A stretch of 64,000 bases of DNA from Phaseolus vulgaris (GCF_000499845.2 NC_023754.2:12998037-13062036); one strand, 5' to 3'. Numbered from the stretch's first letter, positions 36,540 through 48,775 are shown. Notes: generated by a model from the letters alone, not told the origin. Program-made: numbers and translations.

Positions 36540-39469
36540 AAGAGCGTACTTTAGATCTTTTCCCTTGAGGCTTCATTCTTCACACCAATTTGATTCTTGG
36601 CTTTCAAGGGTACCTACAAGAAAGATTCAAGAGACAAGATTTGGTCCCCTAGTGAATTTGGGTCCATGGGCATTAACAGGAACATTAGGATCATTGGAAT
36701 TCTTAGGAACACACTTTAAAATACCTTTAGGAATTTTTTTTTTCCTTACTATGCAAAATCTAACAGATTGACCCTTATTTATTCAGTAAAAGCACGAAAC
36801 AACCAGTTGTTTCAACAAATCAATCGGTTATTTTTCAAAGAAGTTAGAAAATGGCTTTGAAATTGATATGTTTTTACTGTTTGAATTAAAACCCAATCCA
36901 GCTTTGCCAAAAACTCATTTTTGAGATGCAAGAACAGTTTCAACGTTTGATTGACCTTTTGAAAACTTATCCATAGTTTTTACAAGATAGTGAAATTTCT
37001 TTTCAAGTGATTCACAATTTTCACAATAGCTAAAGTCACATTTGCAAGAAGAGTTTTTGTAAATCACTTCCAGATTTTCAAAATCATTTTTTGAATTATT
37101 CAACTCTTCTTCCAATGTCTTGACTCTATTTTCCAACCAATTATTCATGCCTTTCAAGCGGTTGTTCAAAAGAGTCAGCCTATTAACTTCTTCATGAGTC
37201 TCCTTAAAAGCATCAAGAAGTTGGCTATAATTTTCAAAGTTTATTGAGGTGTTGGAACTTACACTGCTTGTTTCTGATTCTCCCTTTTTCATTAAGCACA
37301 TATTTGCCTCTTCATCTCCATTTGATGATGAGCTAGAGGAAGAAACATCATTGTCTTGTCAAGCAATGTAGGCTCTTTTAACTTTTCCCTTCTTCTCAAA
37401 TTTCTTGTTTGCTCCTTTCTCCTTGCTTTCATTGTTGGGACAATCTGCCTTAATATAACCTTTCTTACCACATCCAAAATAAGTATAATTATTAGAATTA
37501 AAATCATTGAATTTCTTACTGTTATACCTATTTGAAGACTGGTTCTTGTTGTTGTTCTTCTTCAAGAACTTGCTGAATTTTTTGGTAAGCAAGTTTAGAG
37601 TTTCTCCATCACTACTCTCACTTAATTCTTGACCACCTCTATGACCAACAACTTTCAAAGAAATGCTCCTCACATGCTTCTCTTCATGCTCTTGATCATT
37701 CAGTTGGTTCATCTCAGTTCATGCTCCCTTAGCTTACCAGACAAGGAGGCTGTAGTCAAGGTTGTCAAATCCTTGGATTCAAAGATAGTAGTGACTTTGT
37801 TGCCAAGATCTGTCCAAGCATTTGAGGATCTTCATGTTAAGTTCCTCCCTTTTGAAGATCTTGTCAAGGCTAATGAGATGGTTTACAATGTGGGTGAATA
37901 TATTTTGTACATCAGTATTGGTCTCCCCTTTAAGCATTATGAACATCTCACACTCCTGAATTAAAGCATGCTTTCTTGCTCTCTTCACATAAGTGGTTCC
38001 TTCATGGGTAACCTAAAGAGTGTCCCGCATCTCTTTTGCTGAAACACATTGTTAGACCCTGAAAAACTCATAAGAATTTAGGGCAGATGTGATGATGTTT
38101 GTAGCAATACAATCAAATTGAGCTCTTTTGATTTCAATATCAGTCCATTGGGACCAATGTTTCTTTATGAAAACATCATCTTTTCCAAATTTTGGAACAA
38201 AAGGGCCATTTACAATGGCATCCCAGATTCCTCTATCAATTGATTCCACAAAGATTTTCATTTTGACCTTCCAAAACTGATAATTCAATCCACAAAATAG
38301 AGGTGACCTGTTTATTGAAGCACCCTCCCCCAAAGGGTAGTTTTTCAGCCATGAAAAAGGTTTAAGGATGGAAAACTTGAATGACTTTCAAGAACCCAAC
38401 TCCTAATGCTAATCGTTATAATTGTAGGCCTTAAACAAGAGGGGGAGTGAATTGTTTATGGAAGATTTTCGCAAGTATAAAAGGTAAAGTGAAAGACTAT
38501 GAGGAATCCATCAATGAGAAAACTGTTCAACCAATTAGAAAATTGTTTTTAGTTTGATTGCAGAAAATCAACTTGTTGTTTTTGTGAAACAACCGGTTGT
38601 TTATACCAGCAGTTTATAAAAAGCAATTTAAAGAGTGTAAGGAAATAGAAATTCACACATAATATTTATAGTAATTCACTCTTAACCAAAAACTACATCC
38701 AGTCCTCAACTAACCAATGAGAATTCACTAAGTAATCAAACCTTGAGTACAAACATGACACTAAAGTGATGATCTTAAACCCTTCAAGAACACACACCAC
38801 CTTTGACAATCAACACAATTTTCAGAACACCTCTGAAACTGCACAACACCAACTCACAATTAATTACAGTGATTAAGAAAGAAAGGAATAGAATACACCT
38901 GGGTACAATAAAATATTAAAGTACAGAGAATACAGAGAATCATATTCCACACTTGAGAATGATCCAAAAGCTCTTTGAAATCTTGAAAACTGATTTTGAT
39001 TGATCTTTCTTAGTTAGTTAATGACAAGGAGCGTAAAACAACATTTTTATACTCCAATCAGTTGGTCAAAGCATTTAATTCAAGAACCAAAATCAGTTTG
39101 AATCATATAAAACAGATTTGCACAGCTTAGCAAAATTCTGTTAAGGTTTTCAGAAAATCAATCGATTGAAATCACGAATCAACCGGTTGAATTGACCTGA
39201 CAACAAAGTCAAACAAAATCAAGATATTCAAATCCTTTTGAAAAACCACTAAGTGTAAAACAACCGGTTGAATCGACATTTCAACAGGTTGAATTTTCAC
39301 TTTCTTTAGAAAACATCTTTTTCAAATGGATTAAGATTCATTTAACCTTTGATCATCACAGGGAATGAATTAATAAATTGAACTACTTCTAGACACACAC
39401 ACAACCAACAACAAGGATCTTCATGCATTCCACTTGGATTTGGAGACACCAAATGACCTTGTTCGACCA
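36540..39469 (-). mobile_element. Truncated antisense copia element (LTR plus gag)
   Basis: Read on the minus strand, a 5' LTR occupies about 39469-38413. The gag follows: EGASINRSPLFCGLNYQFW at 38330, a first zinc knuckle CGKKGYIKADC (about 37465), the serine-rich SSSSSSNGDEE (about 37330), and a coiled-coil region LLNNRLKGMNNWLENRVKT (about 37130). The element stops soon after the gag C-terminus at GGACCAAATC (about 36640). Protease, integrase and RT are absent. The gag has frameshifts and stops. It is related to element E at 40064 but keeps a gag segment that E has lost. Confidence 0.8.
38413..39469 (-). repeat. LTR of the antisense copia element
   Basis: On the minus strand it starts at a decayed TGGTCGAACAAGG and has CATTTGGTGTCTCCAAATCC, as in the LTR at 52236. 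It ends shortly after CACTCCCCCTCTTGTTTAAGG. It contains several copies of the AACAACCGGTTG motif, including the perfect 16-bp palindrome at 38587-38602. Confidence 0.65.
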
Positions 39470-40063
39470 TATTATCCTTGAATATTAGTTGTTGAATATT
39501 TTTTAATATCATTTATATATTAGTTAATTTCTTAATCTTTTGATTGATATTAATTTGATACTTCAAAATCTATTCTAAAACTAATCTAATTGGAATTTAT
39601 ATTGATTTTTTTTACTTATCATTGTTGTCACTAGTTTTAAAAGTAAGTAAAAGTATCAAATTCACAAGAATTTGGTGTGATGCTAAGAACTATACTAACT
39701 TTATATTACTAGATTTAAAATATAATAAAATAAATGATAAATATTTTTTATCAAAATTTTAATGTGATACTAAGAACTAAACTAACTTTATATTACTAGA
39801 TTTGAAATATAATAAAATAAATGATAAAATATTTTTTTTTCAAACTTATTAAAATTTTGTTAATAGTTTTGGCTTGTTAATTTTGCTTGTGAAGAATAAG
39901 GGGTTGAAGTAAGAATTATTAGGTGTTCGAGAGGTTGTATGATTCTTTGTTTTTCTATCAATGAAAACACTTTGACGTAGAAGTTAGGAGTTTGAAAATT
40001 TTATGTTTTTAAGCATGGAGATTTGATACTTTCAACCAAAATATGCTATTTTGATGAAGACAC
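39470..40063. other. Remnant of an older LTR (left of element E)
   Basis: AT-rich DNA without coding capacity. It is the left flank of the GACAC target site of element E. A repeated block is present: CTAAGAACTATACTAACTTT at 39679 and a near copy at 39769, each followed by ATTACTAGATTTAAAATATA. Confidence 0.4.
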
Positions 40064-41184
40064 TGTTGAACCAAGTATGTTCAAGCTTTGAAGAATCCAA
40101 ACCCTTTGAAGGTTGATGAAAGGATGAATGTGCTTGTTGTTGCTGAACTGTCTGTAGATAGGATCTGGGGTAGATTAATTGTATATATCCACTCTTGATT
40201 GAATCCAAAGCATAAGCATTCTCAAACCTTTTAATTGAAAAGTGTTTTTCAAACTAAGTGAAAAACAACCTGTTGTTTTGTCAAAACAACCGATTGTTTT
40301 ATACTTAGGTGTTTTTAGAAAGGTTGAAAACTGTTTTTGATGGTTGACTTGTTGTCAAACCAAAACAACCATTGATTCGTGGAAACAACCGATTGTTTGT
40401 TTTGGGACCATAACAGAAAACTGTTTTGTGCTTTGACTGAGCAATAAATGTTTTTCTAACTGTTTACGCTCCAGTTTTTAATGCTTTGACCAATCTTTAA
40501 ATGCAATTAATAGTTTGTTAAGATTATGCAACAAACAACTTTGATTAAATACAGAAAAACAGATTGGAGTTTTGAACTGATTTTAAGATTTTGAAAAGTT
40601 GAGAATTGCTTAGAGATTGCATTGATCAAAGAGTGTGAGATAGGATTTTGATCTTGTATTGATTTCAGATTTGTTCTGTAACAAGTGTAATCCTTTGTAC
40701 TTTTGAAAGAAACTCTGTGTGTATAGCTGAGAAGTGTTGTGTGTTCTTGAGGGGATCAAGATCAGCATTCTTAGTGGTGTTGTGTTGGACCAAAGGAAGT
40801 GTGTGTCTTGAGGGGATCAATGTCACTTCTTTGGTTGTGTTGTAAGTAATATAGGGTTGATTACTTAGTGGATTCCCCAGTGGTTTCTCGGAAGAATGGA
40901 TGTAGTTCTTGGTTAAGAGTGAACCAGTATAAACCTCTGTGTGCATTCTCTCTATCCTTTAACTCTTTATTTTCAGTTTTATATTTGTGAACTGGTATAA
41001 ACAACCGATTGTTTCTGTGAAACAACTGATTGTTTTTCTGTATTGTGCTTTTTGCTTTGTGTTTTGGCAAACTGATTTCTTAATCAAGTTATTCTCGAAG
41101 TAATTTCATTCTTGGCTTAAAAGTTTGCGAAAACCCTCTTTAAACCATTCACCCCCCTCTAGTTTAAAGCCATACATTCTAACA
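40064..41184 (+). repeat. 5' LTR of element E (1121 bp)
   Basis: Begins TGTTGAACCAAGTATG and ends CATTCTAACA. It matches 45792-46935 with scattered substitutions and one indel. It holds six or seven copies of the AAACAACCGATTGTTT motif family, in pairs near 40265-40300, 40365-40400 and 41000-41040. Confidence 0.92.
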
Positions 41185-41206
41185 ATTGACATCAAGAGCT
41201 TGGTAC
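41185..41206 (+). promoter_or_regulatory. Primer-binding-site region of element E
   Basis: ATTGACATCAAGAGCTTGG directly follows the LTR end. Compared with the usual tRNA-Met(i) site TGGTATCAAGAGC, it has decayed in its first half. Position supports the call more than sequence does. Confidence 0.55.
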
Positions 41207-41244
41207 TTGAAAGTTAATCATGTTTGATCCGAAAATCTTTTTCT

Positions 41245-42358
41245 ATGGCTGGAAAACTATCTTTTGAGGAAGGTGCTTCCATCTACAAACCACCTTTATT
41301 CTGTGAATTGAATTACAAGTATTTGGGAGGCCATAATGAAAATCTTTTTGGAATCTATTGATCAAGGAATTTGGGATTCAATTGAGAATGGTCCTTTCAT
41401 TCCAAAGTTTAAAAAGAATGGTTCTTTGATTGCAAAACCTTGGTCCCAATGGACCAATGAAGAATGTAAAATGGCCAAGCTTGATTGTACTGCTCAAAAC
41501 ATAATAGCTTCTGCACTAGATACTAATGAGTTTTTCAGGATATCAAAATGCAAAACTGCTAAAGAGATGTGGGACACACTCAAAGCTACTCATGGGAACA
41601 TCAATGAATCAAAGGAAGTAAGGTCAAGAAGTCAAGCAAGAAGGAAAAGAAGGCAAAACAAGAAAAGCCTCAACCTCTGCTTCATGTCCAGAAAGGAAGA
41701 TGACTCAAGTAGTGTAAGTTCATCTAACTCCTCAAACTCTGAAAACTATAGTCAATTGCTTCAAGCCTTTTAAGAAACACATGAAGAAGCCAACCGATTG
41801 GCCCTCTTGAACAACCGGTTAAAGGGAATGAATAGTTGGCTTGAAAACAGAGTCAAGACACCGGAATTGGAAAATTCAAAAACAGATTTTGAAAACCTTG
41901 AAATAGTTTACAAAAACTCCTCTTGCAAGTGTGACACTCTTGTTTGTGAAAATTGCGAAAATCTTGAAAAGAAAGTCCACTATCTTGTTAAAACTGTGGA
42001 TAAGCTTTCTAAAGGTCAATCCAACTTTGAGAATGTCTTGGCATCTCAAAATTTTGTTTTTGGAAAAGCTGGATTGGGCTTTAACTCGCAAAACAAGCAA
42101 GATAGATTTTCAAAGTCATTTTCGAAAATGCCAGAAAAACAACTGATTGGACCATCGAAACAACCGGTTGTTACATGCTTCTACTGCATGAAAAAAGGCC
42201 ATTATGTTAGGTTCTGTAAAATCAGGAAATATGTTGTTCCTAGGGGCTTTATGAAGTGGATTCCTAAGTGCAGTAAAGGTTCAAATGATGAATGTAAACC
42301 AAATGGATCCACATTCATAAGGGGACCAAATCTTTGTACTTGAAAATCTTCTTTGTAG
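41245..42358 (+). pseudogene. Element E gag
   Basis: Starts MAGKLSFEEGASIYKPPLF. A one-base insertion in the T run at 41322-41326 shifts the frame before MKIFLESIDQGIWD. The UBN2-like gag domain follows. A deletion relative to the antisense copy then removes the middle of gag, including its first zinc knuckle. The serine-rich and coiled-coil part (NNRLKGMNSWLENRVKT) and a second CCHC knuckle, CFYCMKKGHYVRFC (42178-42219), remain. In-frame stops: TAA 41771-41773, TGA 42341-42343, TAG 42356-42358. The last two sit at the gag-pol boundary. Confidence 0.85.
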
Positions 42359-42364
42359 GAAAAC

Positions 42365-45300
42365 TTGGAGGAGAGTATGCAACAATGGTACTTGGACAGT
42401 GGATGCTCCAAGCACATGACTGAGGACAATTCAAAGTTCCTGAGCATCTCCTTTAAGCAAGAAGGGCACGTTACCTATGGGGACAACAACAATGGGAGGA
42501 TTTTTGGGAGAGGATCCATAGGAGACAAAGATATCTTGGTCATCCATGATGTGCTCTATGTAGAAGGTTTAAAATACAATCTGCTGAGCATTAGTCAGTT
42601 GTGTGAGAAGGGATTTCAAGTTATCTTCAAAACAAACACATGTTAAATCTGTCTCCCCAACATTAAAGAGGTAATGTTGGTAGGTAAAAGAATCAATAAT
42701 GTTTATCTTCTAGATATCTCTTCACTATGTTCAATTGGTTGTCTTCTATCCAATCAAGATGAGTCTTGGCTTTGGCATAGAAGAATTGCTCATATTCACA
42801 TGAATCCCTTGAACAAGCTAATTTCAAGGGATCTTGTGATTGGGCTACCAAAGCTCAAGTTTGAGAAGGATCATATTTGTGAAGTTTGCCAAAAGGGGAA
42901 ACAAGTGAAAAACTCTTTTAAAATAAAAAATGTTGTTTCTTCTTTAAAACCTCTTGAGCTACTTCACATGGATCTTTTTGGACCTTCAAGAACCATGAGC
43001 CTTGGTGGAAATTATTATGCTCTTGTTATTGTGGATGATTTTTCTAGGTTCACTTGGACTCTCTTCTTGGAATAAAAAAGTGATGCCTTTTCTGCATTCA
43101 AGAAGCTTGCAAAAAGGTTGCAAAACACAAAGAACAACAACATAGGCTCAATAAGAAGTGATCATGGAGAAGAATTCCAAAATGAAAAGTTCAGCAAGTT
43201 CTGTGAAAAGATGGGAATTCTGCATAATTTCTCTACTCCAAGAACACCACAACAGAATGGAGTGGTAGAGAGGAAGAATAGGTCCCTTGAAGAGCTAGAA
43301 AGAACAATGCTTAGTGAATCTTCTCTTCCTAAGTATTTTTGGGCTGATGCAGTTAGCACTTCTTGTTATGTGATGAATAAAGTGCTAATTAGGCCAATTC
43401 TTAAGAAGAGTCCTTATGAACTCTTCAATGGAAGGAAGCCTAACATCAATCTTCTCAGAGTTTTCAGTTGCAGTTGTTTTGTTCTCAACAATGGAAAGGA
43501 AAGCTTAGGGAAGTTTGATGAAAAAGCTGATCTTGGCATCTTCATAGGTTATTCTCTCACAAGTCATGCATACAGAATCTATAACAAGAGGCTAATGGCT
43601 GTAGAAGAGTCTGTTCATGTTGTCTTTGATGAGGTAGATCACAAAAGCATCCAAATCCCGAAGACCAGTGCTGAAGAAGATGAGCAAAACATCAGTTTGG
43701 AAAAGCTGGGCATCAGTGCAGAAAAACAACCGGTTGATTCGCAAAAACAACCGATTGATTCGCAGAAACAACCGATTGAAATTCTGCAACAGAGTGAGTT
43801 GCCCAAAGAATGGAGGATTCCTAGAGATCTGTCAGTGGAAAACATCATAGGGCAGATAAAGGAAGGTATCTCAACACGTAGCTCCATCTCAAACTTCTGC
43901 AAGCACACTGCTTTTGTCTCTCAAATTGAACCAAAGTCAATTGATGAAGCTCTCAAGGATAAAAAGTGGGTTGAAGCTATGCATGAAGAGTTAAATCAGT
44001 TTATAAGGAATGAGGTATGGTTTCTTGTCCCTAAAACAGCTGAGATGAACATCATAGGTTCGAAGTGGGTATTCAGAAACAAGTTGGATGAAGATGGTGT
44101 GATCATAAGGAACAAAGCAAGGCTAGTTGCCAAAGGCTACAATCAAGAGGAGGGCATTGATTATGGTGAAACCTTTGCTCCTGTTGCTAGATTGGAGGCT
44201 GTGAGGTTGCTGTTGGACTTTGCATGTATGAGTGGTTTTAAACTCTTCCAAATGGATGTCAAGAGTGCTTTCTTGAATGGCTACATCAATGAGGAAGTGT
44301 ATTTGGATCAACCACCGGGCTTTAAAGATCATCAACATCCTAATCATGTCTTCAACTTGAAAAAGGCTTTGTATGGAATGAAGCAAGCTCCAAGGCAGTG
44401 GTATGAGAGGCTTAGCAACTTCCTGCTGTCACATGGCTATGAAAGGGGAATGATAGACAAGACTCTCTTCATCAAAAAGTCAAATTCTGAAATTATCCTT
44501 ATGCAAATCTATATCGATGACATCATCTTTGGTGCAACACAAGATAGTCTGTGTGAAGAATTTGTGGCTGCTATGAAAGGTGAGTTTGAAATGTCTATGA
44601 TGAGAGAATTGTCTTTCTTTCTTGGATTGCAGGTTAAGCAAACAAAGGATGAGATCTTTCTATGCCAATCAAAGTATTGCAAAGAAATTATCAAGAAATT
44701 TGAAATGGAGAATTGCAAAGAAGCAAGCACTCCTATGCCATCAAGCTGCTACATGGATGCAGATGCTGCTGGAAAAGGAGTAGATCAAACCAAATACAGA
44801 GGGTTGATTGACTCTTTGTTATATCTAACAGCAAGTAGACCAGACATTATGTTTGCGGTGTGTCTTTGTGCAAGATATCAAGCAAATCCTAAGGAGTCAC
44901 ACATCAAAGCTGCAAAAAGAATTCTGAAATATCTCAAAGGAACATCAACTGTTGGGTTATGGTATCCTTCTCACTCTCCCATTCATTTAATTGGTTATTC
45001 AGATTCTGACTTTGCAGGATGCAAGCTAGATAGAAAGAGCACAAGTGGCACTTGCCACCTTTTTGGTTCAAGCCTTATGTCATGGCATAACAAGAAGCAA
45101 GCATGTGTAACTCTCTCTACTGCTGAGGTTGAGTACATAGCTGCTGGAAGCTGTTGTGCACAGATTCTGTGGCTCAAACAACAACTTGCAGACTTTAGAT
45201 TGCAAATCAACAAGGTCCCTTTAATGTGTGATAACACAAGTGCCATCAATCTTACCAAAAATCAGATTCAACACTCAAGGACTAAGCATATTGAGATACG

Positions 45301-45462
45301 TCATCATTTCATCAGGGATCATGTAAGCAATGGGGACTGTGAAGTGAAGTTTGTTGAGACTAAACTGTAGTTAGCTGATATCTTCACAAAACCATTACCA
45401 AAAGAGAGGTTCTTCTTTCTAAGAAATGAGTTAGGTATCCTTGACCTTAATAATCTCTCTTA
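42365..45462 (+). pseudogene. Element E pol: protease, integrase, RT, RNase H
   Basis: One frame holds all copia pol domains. Protease motif is WYLDSGCSKHMT (42390-42425). The GAG-pre-integrase part is WLWHRRIAHIHMN. Integrase has HICEVCQKGKQVK, then the DDE core with LLHMDLFGP, IVDDFSRFTW and RSDHGEEFQ, FSTPRTPQQNGVVERKN. RT has WVFRNKLDEDG, FQMDVKSAFLNG and the active site YIDDIIFG (44510-44533). RNase H has SDSDFAG and TLSTAEVEYIAAG. It ends LADIFTKPLP. In-frame stops: TAA at 42644 and 43073, TAG at 45368 (one codon before LADIF); the natural end is about 45462. Between integrase and RT lies a spacer with the repeat KQPVDSQ/KQPIDSQ/KQPIEIL, encoded by the palindrome motif. Not functional as it stands. 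Confidence 0.9.
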
Positions 45463-45776
45463 AATCTTTTTTAATACATGTTAGAGTCTATTTGTGAAGA
45501 CAAATAGGGGGAGAATTGATTGGTTCTTGTGTATCTTTCTCTGAAACTGTTTAAATATGCTCAAATCTCTGATATTAAATTTGTTTCTGCTTCTGCTGAT
45601 AGAAACAACCAATTATTTCGTATAAACAACCAATTGTTTGTCTGAAAATGAGCTTTCAATGTGTGAAAATCTAAACTGCTGCTGTAGGAAGCATTGATTT
45701 GTATATATGTTTTTTTTTGCAAGTACTGCTTCAGATTCAATCAGATCTAACACAAGCACCAAGGATTTGTCTTCAT

Positions 45777-45791
45777 CAAATAGGGGGAGAT
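45777..45791 (+). promoter_or_regulatory. Polypurine tract of element E
   Basis: AAATAGGGGGAGAT abuts the 3' LTR start TGTTGAACC. A second, nearly identical AAATAGGGGGAGAA lies 280 bases upstream, at about 45505. Confidence 0.85.
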
Positions 45792-46935
45792 TGTTGAACC
45801 AAGTATGTTCAAGCTTTGAAGAATCCAAACCCTTTGAATGTTGATGAAAGGCTGGATGCGCTTGCTGTTGCTAAGCTGTCTGTAGATAGGGTCTGGGGTA
45901 GATTAATTGTATATATCCACTCTTGATTGAATCCAAAGCATAAGCATTCTCAAACCTTTTAATTGAAAAGTGTTTTTCAAACTAAGTTAAAAACAACCTG
46001 TTGTTTTGTCAAAACAACCGATTGTTTTATACTTAGGTGTTTTTAGAAAGGTTGAAAACTGTTTTTGATGGTTGACTTGTTGTCAAACCAAAACAACCGA
46101 TTGATTCATGGAAACAACCGATTGTTTGTTTTGGGACCATAACAGAAAATTGTTTTGTGCTTTGACTGAGCAATATATGTTTTTCTAACTGTTTACGCTC
46201 CAGTTTTTAATGCTTTGACCAATCTTTAAATGCAATTAATAGTTTGTTAAGATTATGCAACAAACAACTTTGATTAAATACATAAAAACAGATTGGAGTT
46301 TTGAACTGATTTTGAGATTTTGAAAAGTTGAGAATTGCTTAGAGATTGCATTGATCAAAGAGTGTGAGATAGGATTTTCATCTTGTATTGATTTCAGATT
46401 TGTTCTGTAACAAGTGTAATCCTTTGTACTTTTGAAAGAAACTCTGTGTGTATAGCTGAGAAGTGTTGTGTGTTCTTGAGGGGATCAAGATCAGCATTCT
46501 TAGTGGTGTTATGCTGGACCAAAGGAAGTGTGTGTCTTGAGGGGATCAATGTCACTTCTTTGGTTGTGTTGTAAGTAATCTAGGGTTGATTACTCAGTGG
46601 ATTCCCCAGTGGTTTCTGGGAAGACTAGATGTAGCTCTTGGTTAAGAGTGAAGCAGTATAAACCTCTGTGTGCATTCTCTCTATCCTTTAACTCTTTAAT
46701 TTCAGTTTTATATTTGTGAACTGGTATAAACAAGCGATTGTTTATGCGAAACAATCAATTGTTTCACAAAAACAATCGATTGTTTTTCTGGTGTTGTGTT
46801 TTTTGCTTTGTGTTTTGGCAAACTGATTTCTTAATCAAGTTATTCTCGGAGTAATTTCATTCTTGGCTTAAAAGTTTGCGAAAACCCTCTTTAAACCATT
46901 CACCCCCCTCTAGTTTAAAGCCATACATTCTAACC
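45792..46935 (+). repeat. 3' LTR of element E (1144 bp)
   Basis: Matches the 5' LTR. It is 23 bp longer because the motif cluster at 46730-46785 has three palindrome-like units where the 5' LTR has two. Its last base is C, where the 5' LTR has A, before the GACAC target duplication. Confidence 0.92.
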
Positions 46936-47800
46936 GACACAAGTGTTGAAAACATTGATTTGGTGTCTACTCTTGGATTTGAGTTGTAATTTGTGTGTTT
47001 CATATTTGTAAATAGTTTCTTTATATTAGGTCTTGCTTTGATTGATTAATTCATTTGATAGATTAAAAATATTTTAATTTATTAAAATATTCTTAAATTT
47101 ATTGGATTTGTATTAAGAAGCATTTTAATCAATTAAAAACTTATTTCAATTTGTTAATTTTCATTAAAACACTGTAAGGTACGATGATCATGTTGTTTTA
47201 ATTATTAAAAAATATTTTAATGGATTAAAATTCAATAACATGACATCAATAAAATATATTTTAATCCATTAAAACTGATAAATCTATATTAGAACTATCT
47301 CGATCTATCTTTGAGCATTTAATTTGAAAATTGTTTCGAATATTTCAATACTTTAAGATAAACTTTATATGCTTAAAATTTCTTTTTGGAATTATTAAAG
47401 TGAATCAATGACTTCTGGATCATATAATCACATTCCAAATCAAGCTTGTATATTTTTTTCTCGTCTTGTGCTACAATTTATCCAAGTGACTTTGTTCCAT
47501 TTTTTATGTTCTTGAATTTGTTTGTTCTTAACTAGGGATGATCAATGTGTTTCTTGTAATAGTGTTTCTCAAGTGGTTGTAAGAGATCTTCTAGGATTCA
47601 AGATCTTGACCTTTGTATTTGATCTTGATTGAAGTTGTCAATAATGTTACTTGTGAAAACTTGTGATAGTGTTTCAGAAGTCGTGGCGGTATAAGATTTG
47701 TAGAATTCAAAATATTGATGTTTATTGGTGTTCTTTCTTATTTTTTGTTTTGTTTTAATGTAGTGAATTAATCTAATGAAAGTGATTAAACAACTTGATA
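46936..47800. mobile_element. Older LTR remnant interrupted by element E
   Basis: Right half of the sequence split by element E. It has no coding frame. The left part (47060-47280) repeats a TTTTAAT-NN-ATTAAAA palindrome at least four times (CATTTTAATCAATTAAAAAC, ATTTTAATGGATTAAAA, ATTTTAATCCATTAAAAC). The right part has LTR-like phrases (TTCTAGGATTCAAGATCTTG, GTGGCGGTATAAGATTTG). No end was located, so this is a tentative call. Confidence 0.4.
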
Positions 47801-47929
47801 TGAGAATAAACTAATATAGTTATTTATGTCTTTTCTCATTCTTTCCCTCTTATATGTTTAATCAAAATTGAAAAATATTTGCGTCCATACAAAAGTTTAA
47901 AAAAATTTATTGGTATCTCTTAAAACATA

Positions 47930-48375
47930 AATTTGTTTTTTCATAAAGAGTATCTTAATTAAAAAAAAAACTCATTCATTGGTGAAAATAATTTAAAATT
48001 ATTGAAAGTTCAATTCATAACTTTTTAGTTTATATCTCTAACAAAATTGTCCCCTTATAAGTGGTAATTATTTTTAATATTTCAAATCTATTTATTTTCG
48101 ATGAAAATTATAGCATCTATTTGTTTTACATTTTTCAAGGGAATTACTTCAACCTATTTTATGAAATAATATATTGATATTAATATGTAGTTATGTTCTT
48201 TCAAATAATGAGAATATATTTGCACAATTAGATCAATTATTGGTCCTCTAAAAAGCCATGATTCAACTATTGCATGGAGCTTCATATATATAGGCACTTG
48301 TATAGGTTCATATCTTTCACATTCCTTACAAGATTCATATTTCCATACAATTTTTCAACATACTTAGCAAATAAT
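47930..48375 (-). pseudogene. Tat/Ogre-type gypsy integrase core fragment (left part of element H)
   Basis: On the minus strand, from the border of copia B, a frame reads ECERYEPIQVPIYMKLHAI, then VESWLFRGPIIDLI and, after a short damaged stretch, VEVIPLKNVKQIDAI. These correspond to the zinc-finger end and the first DDE core blocks of a Tat-lineage gypsy integrase (CQ.., W.FRGW..DLIG, KWVEA.PL). It is full of stops. The other half of the same gene lies on the far side of the copia insertion, at 56123-56305 and 61750-62320. Confidence 0.65.
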
Positions 48376-48761
48376 TGTAAGGAAATAACAGATTGATTTC
48401 CTATTAATGGGTTATAATATACAATTATATTTCCTATTTAACTTAATAATGTGGATTAAATGAGTAGATATCAATATTGCCTAATTAAGGGGATTATGGG
48501 AACTCTAATTAGCAATATAAATATAGGCTATTGGTGGTTATGGTCTCCAACACACCAAATAAAAACACACGTTCTTCTCCCCATCAAGAAGAGAGACTAA
48601 GGTCCCATAGAGGAATTAGGTTATTTGGTTGAGGAATACCACAAACCTCTTGTTCTTGATTGTCGTAGAGATTCCGCAACAATCGGCGATCATCACCATG
48701 GATCCAGGTATTTTAATTCATATTCTTGATAATTGGCATGAAAGAATTAGAAATTCTAACA
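48376..48761 (+). repeat. 5' LTR of element B (386 bp)
   Basis: Starts TGTAAGGAAATAACAG and ends AAATTCTAACA. It matches 55653 onwards, and its end is fixed by the primer-binding site two bases later. Confidence 0.88.
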
Positions 48762-48763
48762 AG

Positions 48764-48775
48764 TGGTATCAGAGC
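48764..48775 (+). promoter_or_regulatory. Primer-binding site of element B (tRNA-Met initiator)
   Basis: TGGTATCAGAGC, the standard copia minus-strand priming site, two bases after the 5' LTR. Confidence 0.9.

Larger units (their letters stand above)
40064..46935 (+). mobile_element. Nearly complete Ty1/copia retrotransposon (element E)
   Basis: Two LTRs (40064-41184 and 45792-46935) enclose gag and pol in the copia order protease, integrase, RT, RNase H. The element is bounded by a perfect 5-bp target duplication, GACAC at 40059-40063 and 46936-46940. A primer-binding-like site follows the 5' LTR and a polypurine tract AAATAGGGGGAGAT precedes the 3' LTR. Apart from one single-base insertion near 41323, gag and pol stay in one frame, broken by six point stops. 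It has also lost part of gag. Closest in style to the large legume copia elements (SIRE/Maximus-like), judged from LTR length and gag, not from a search. Confidence 0.92.
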
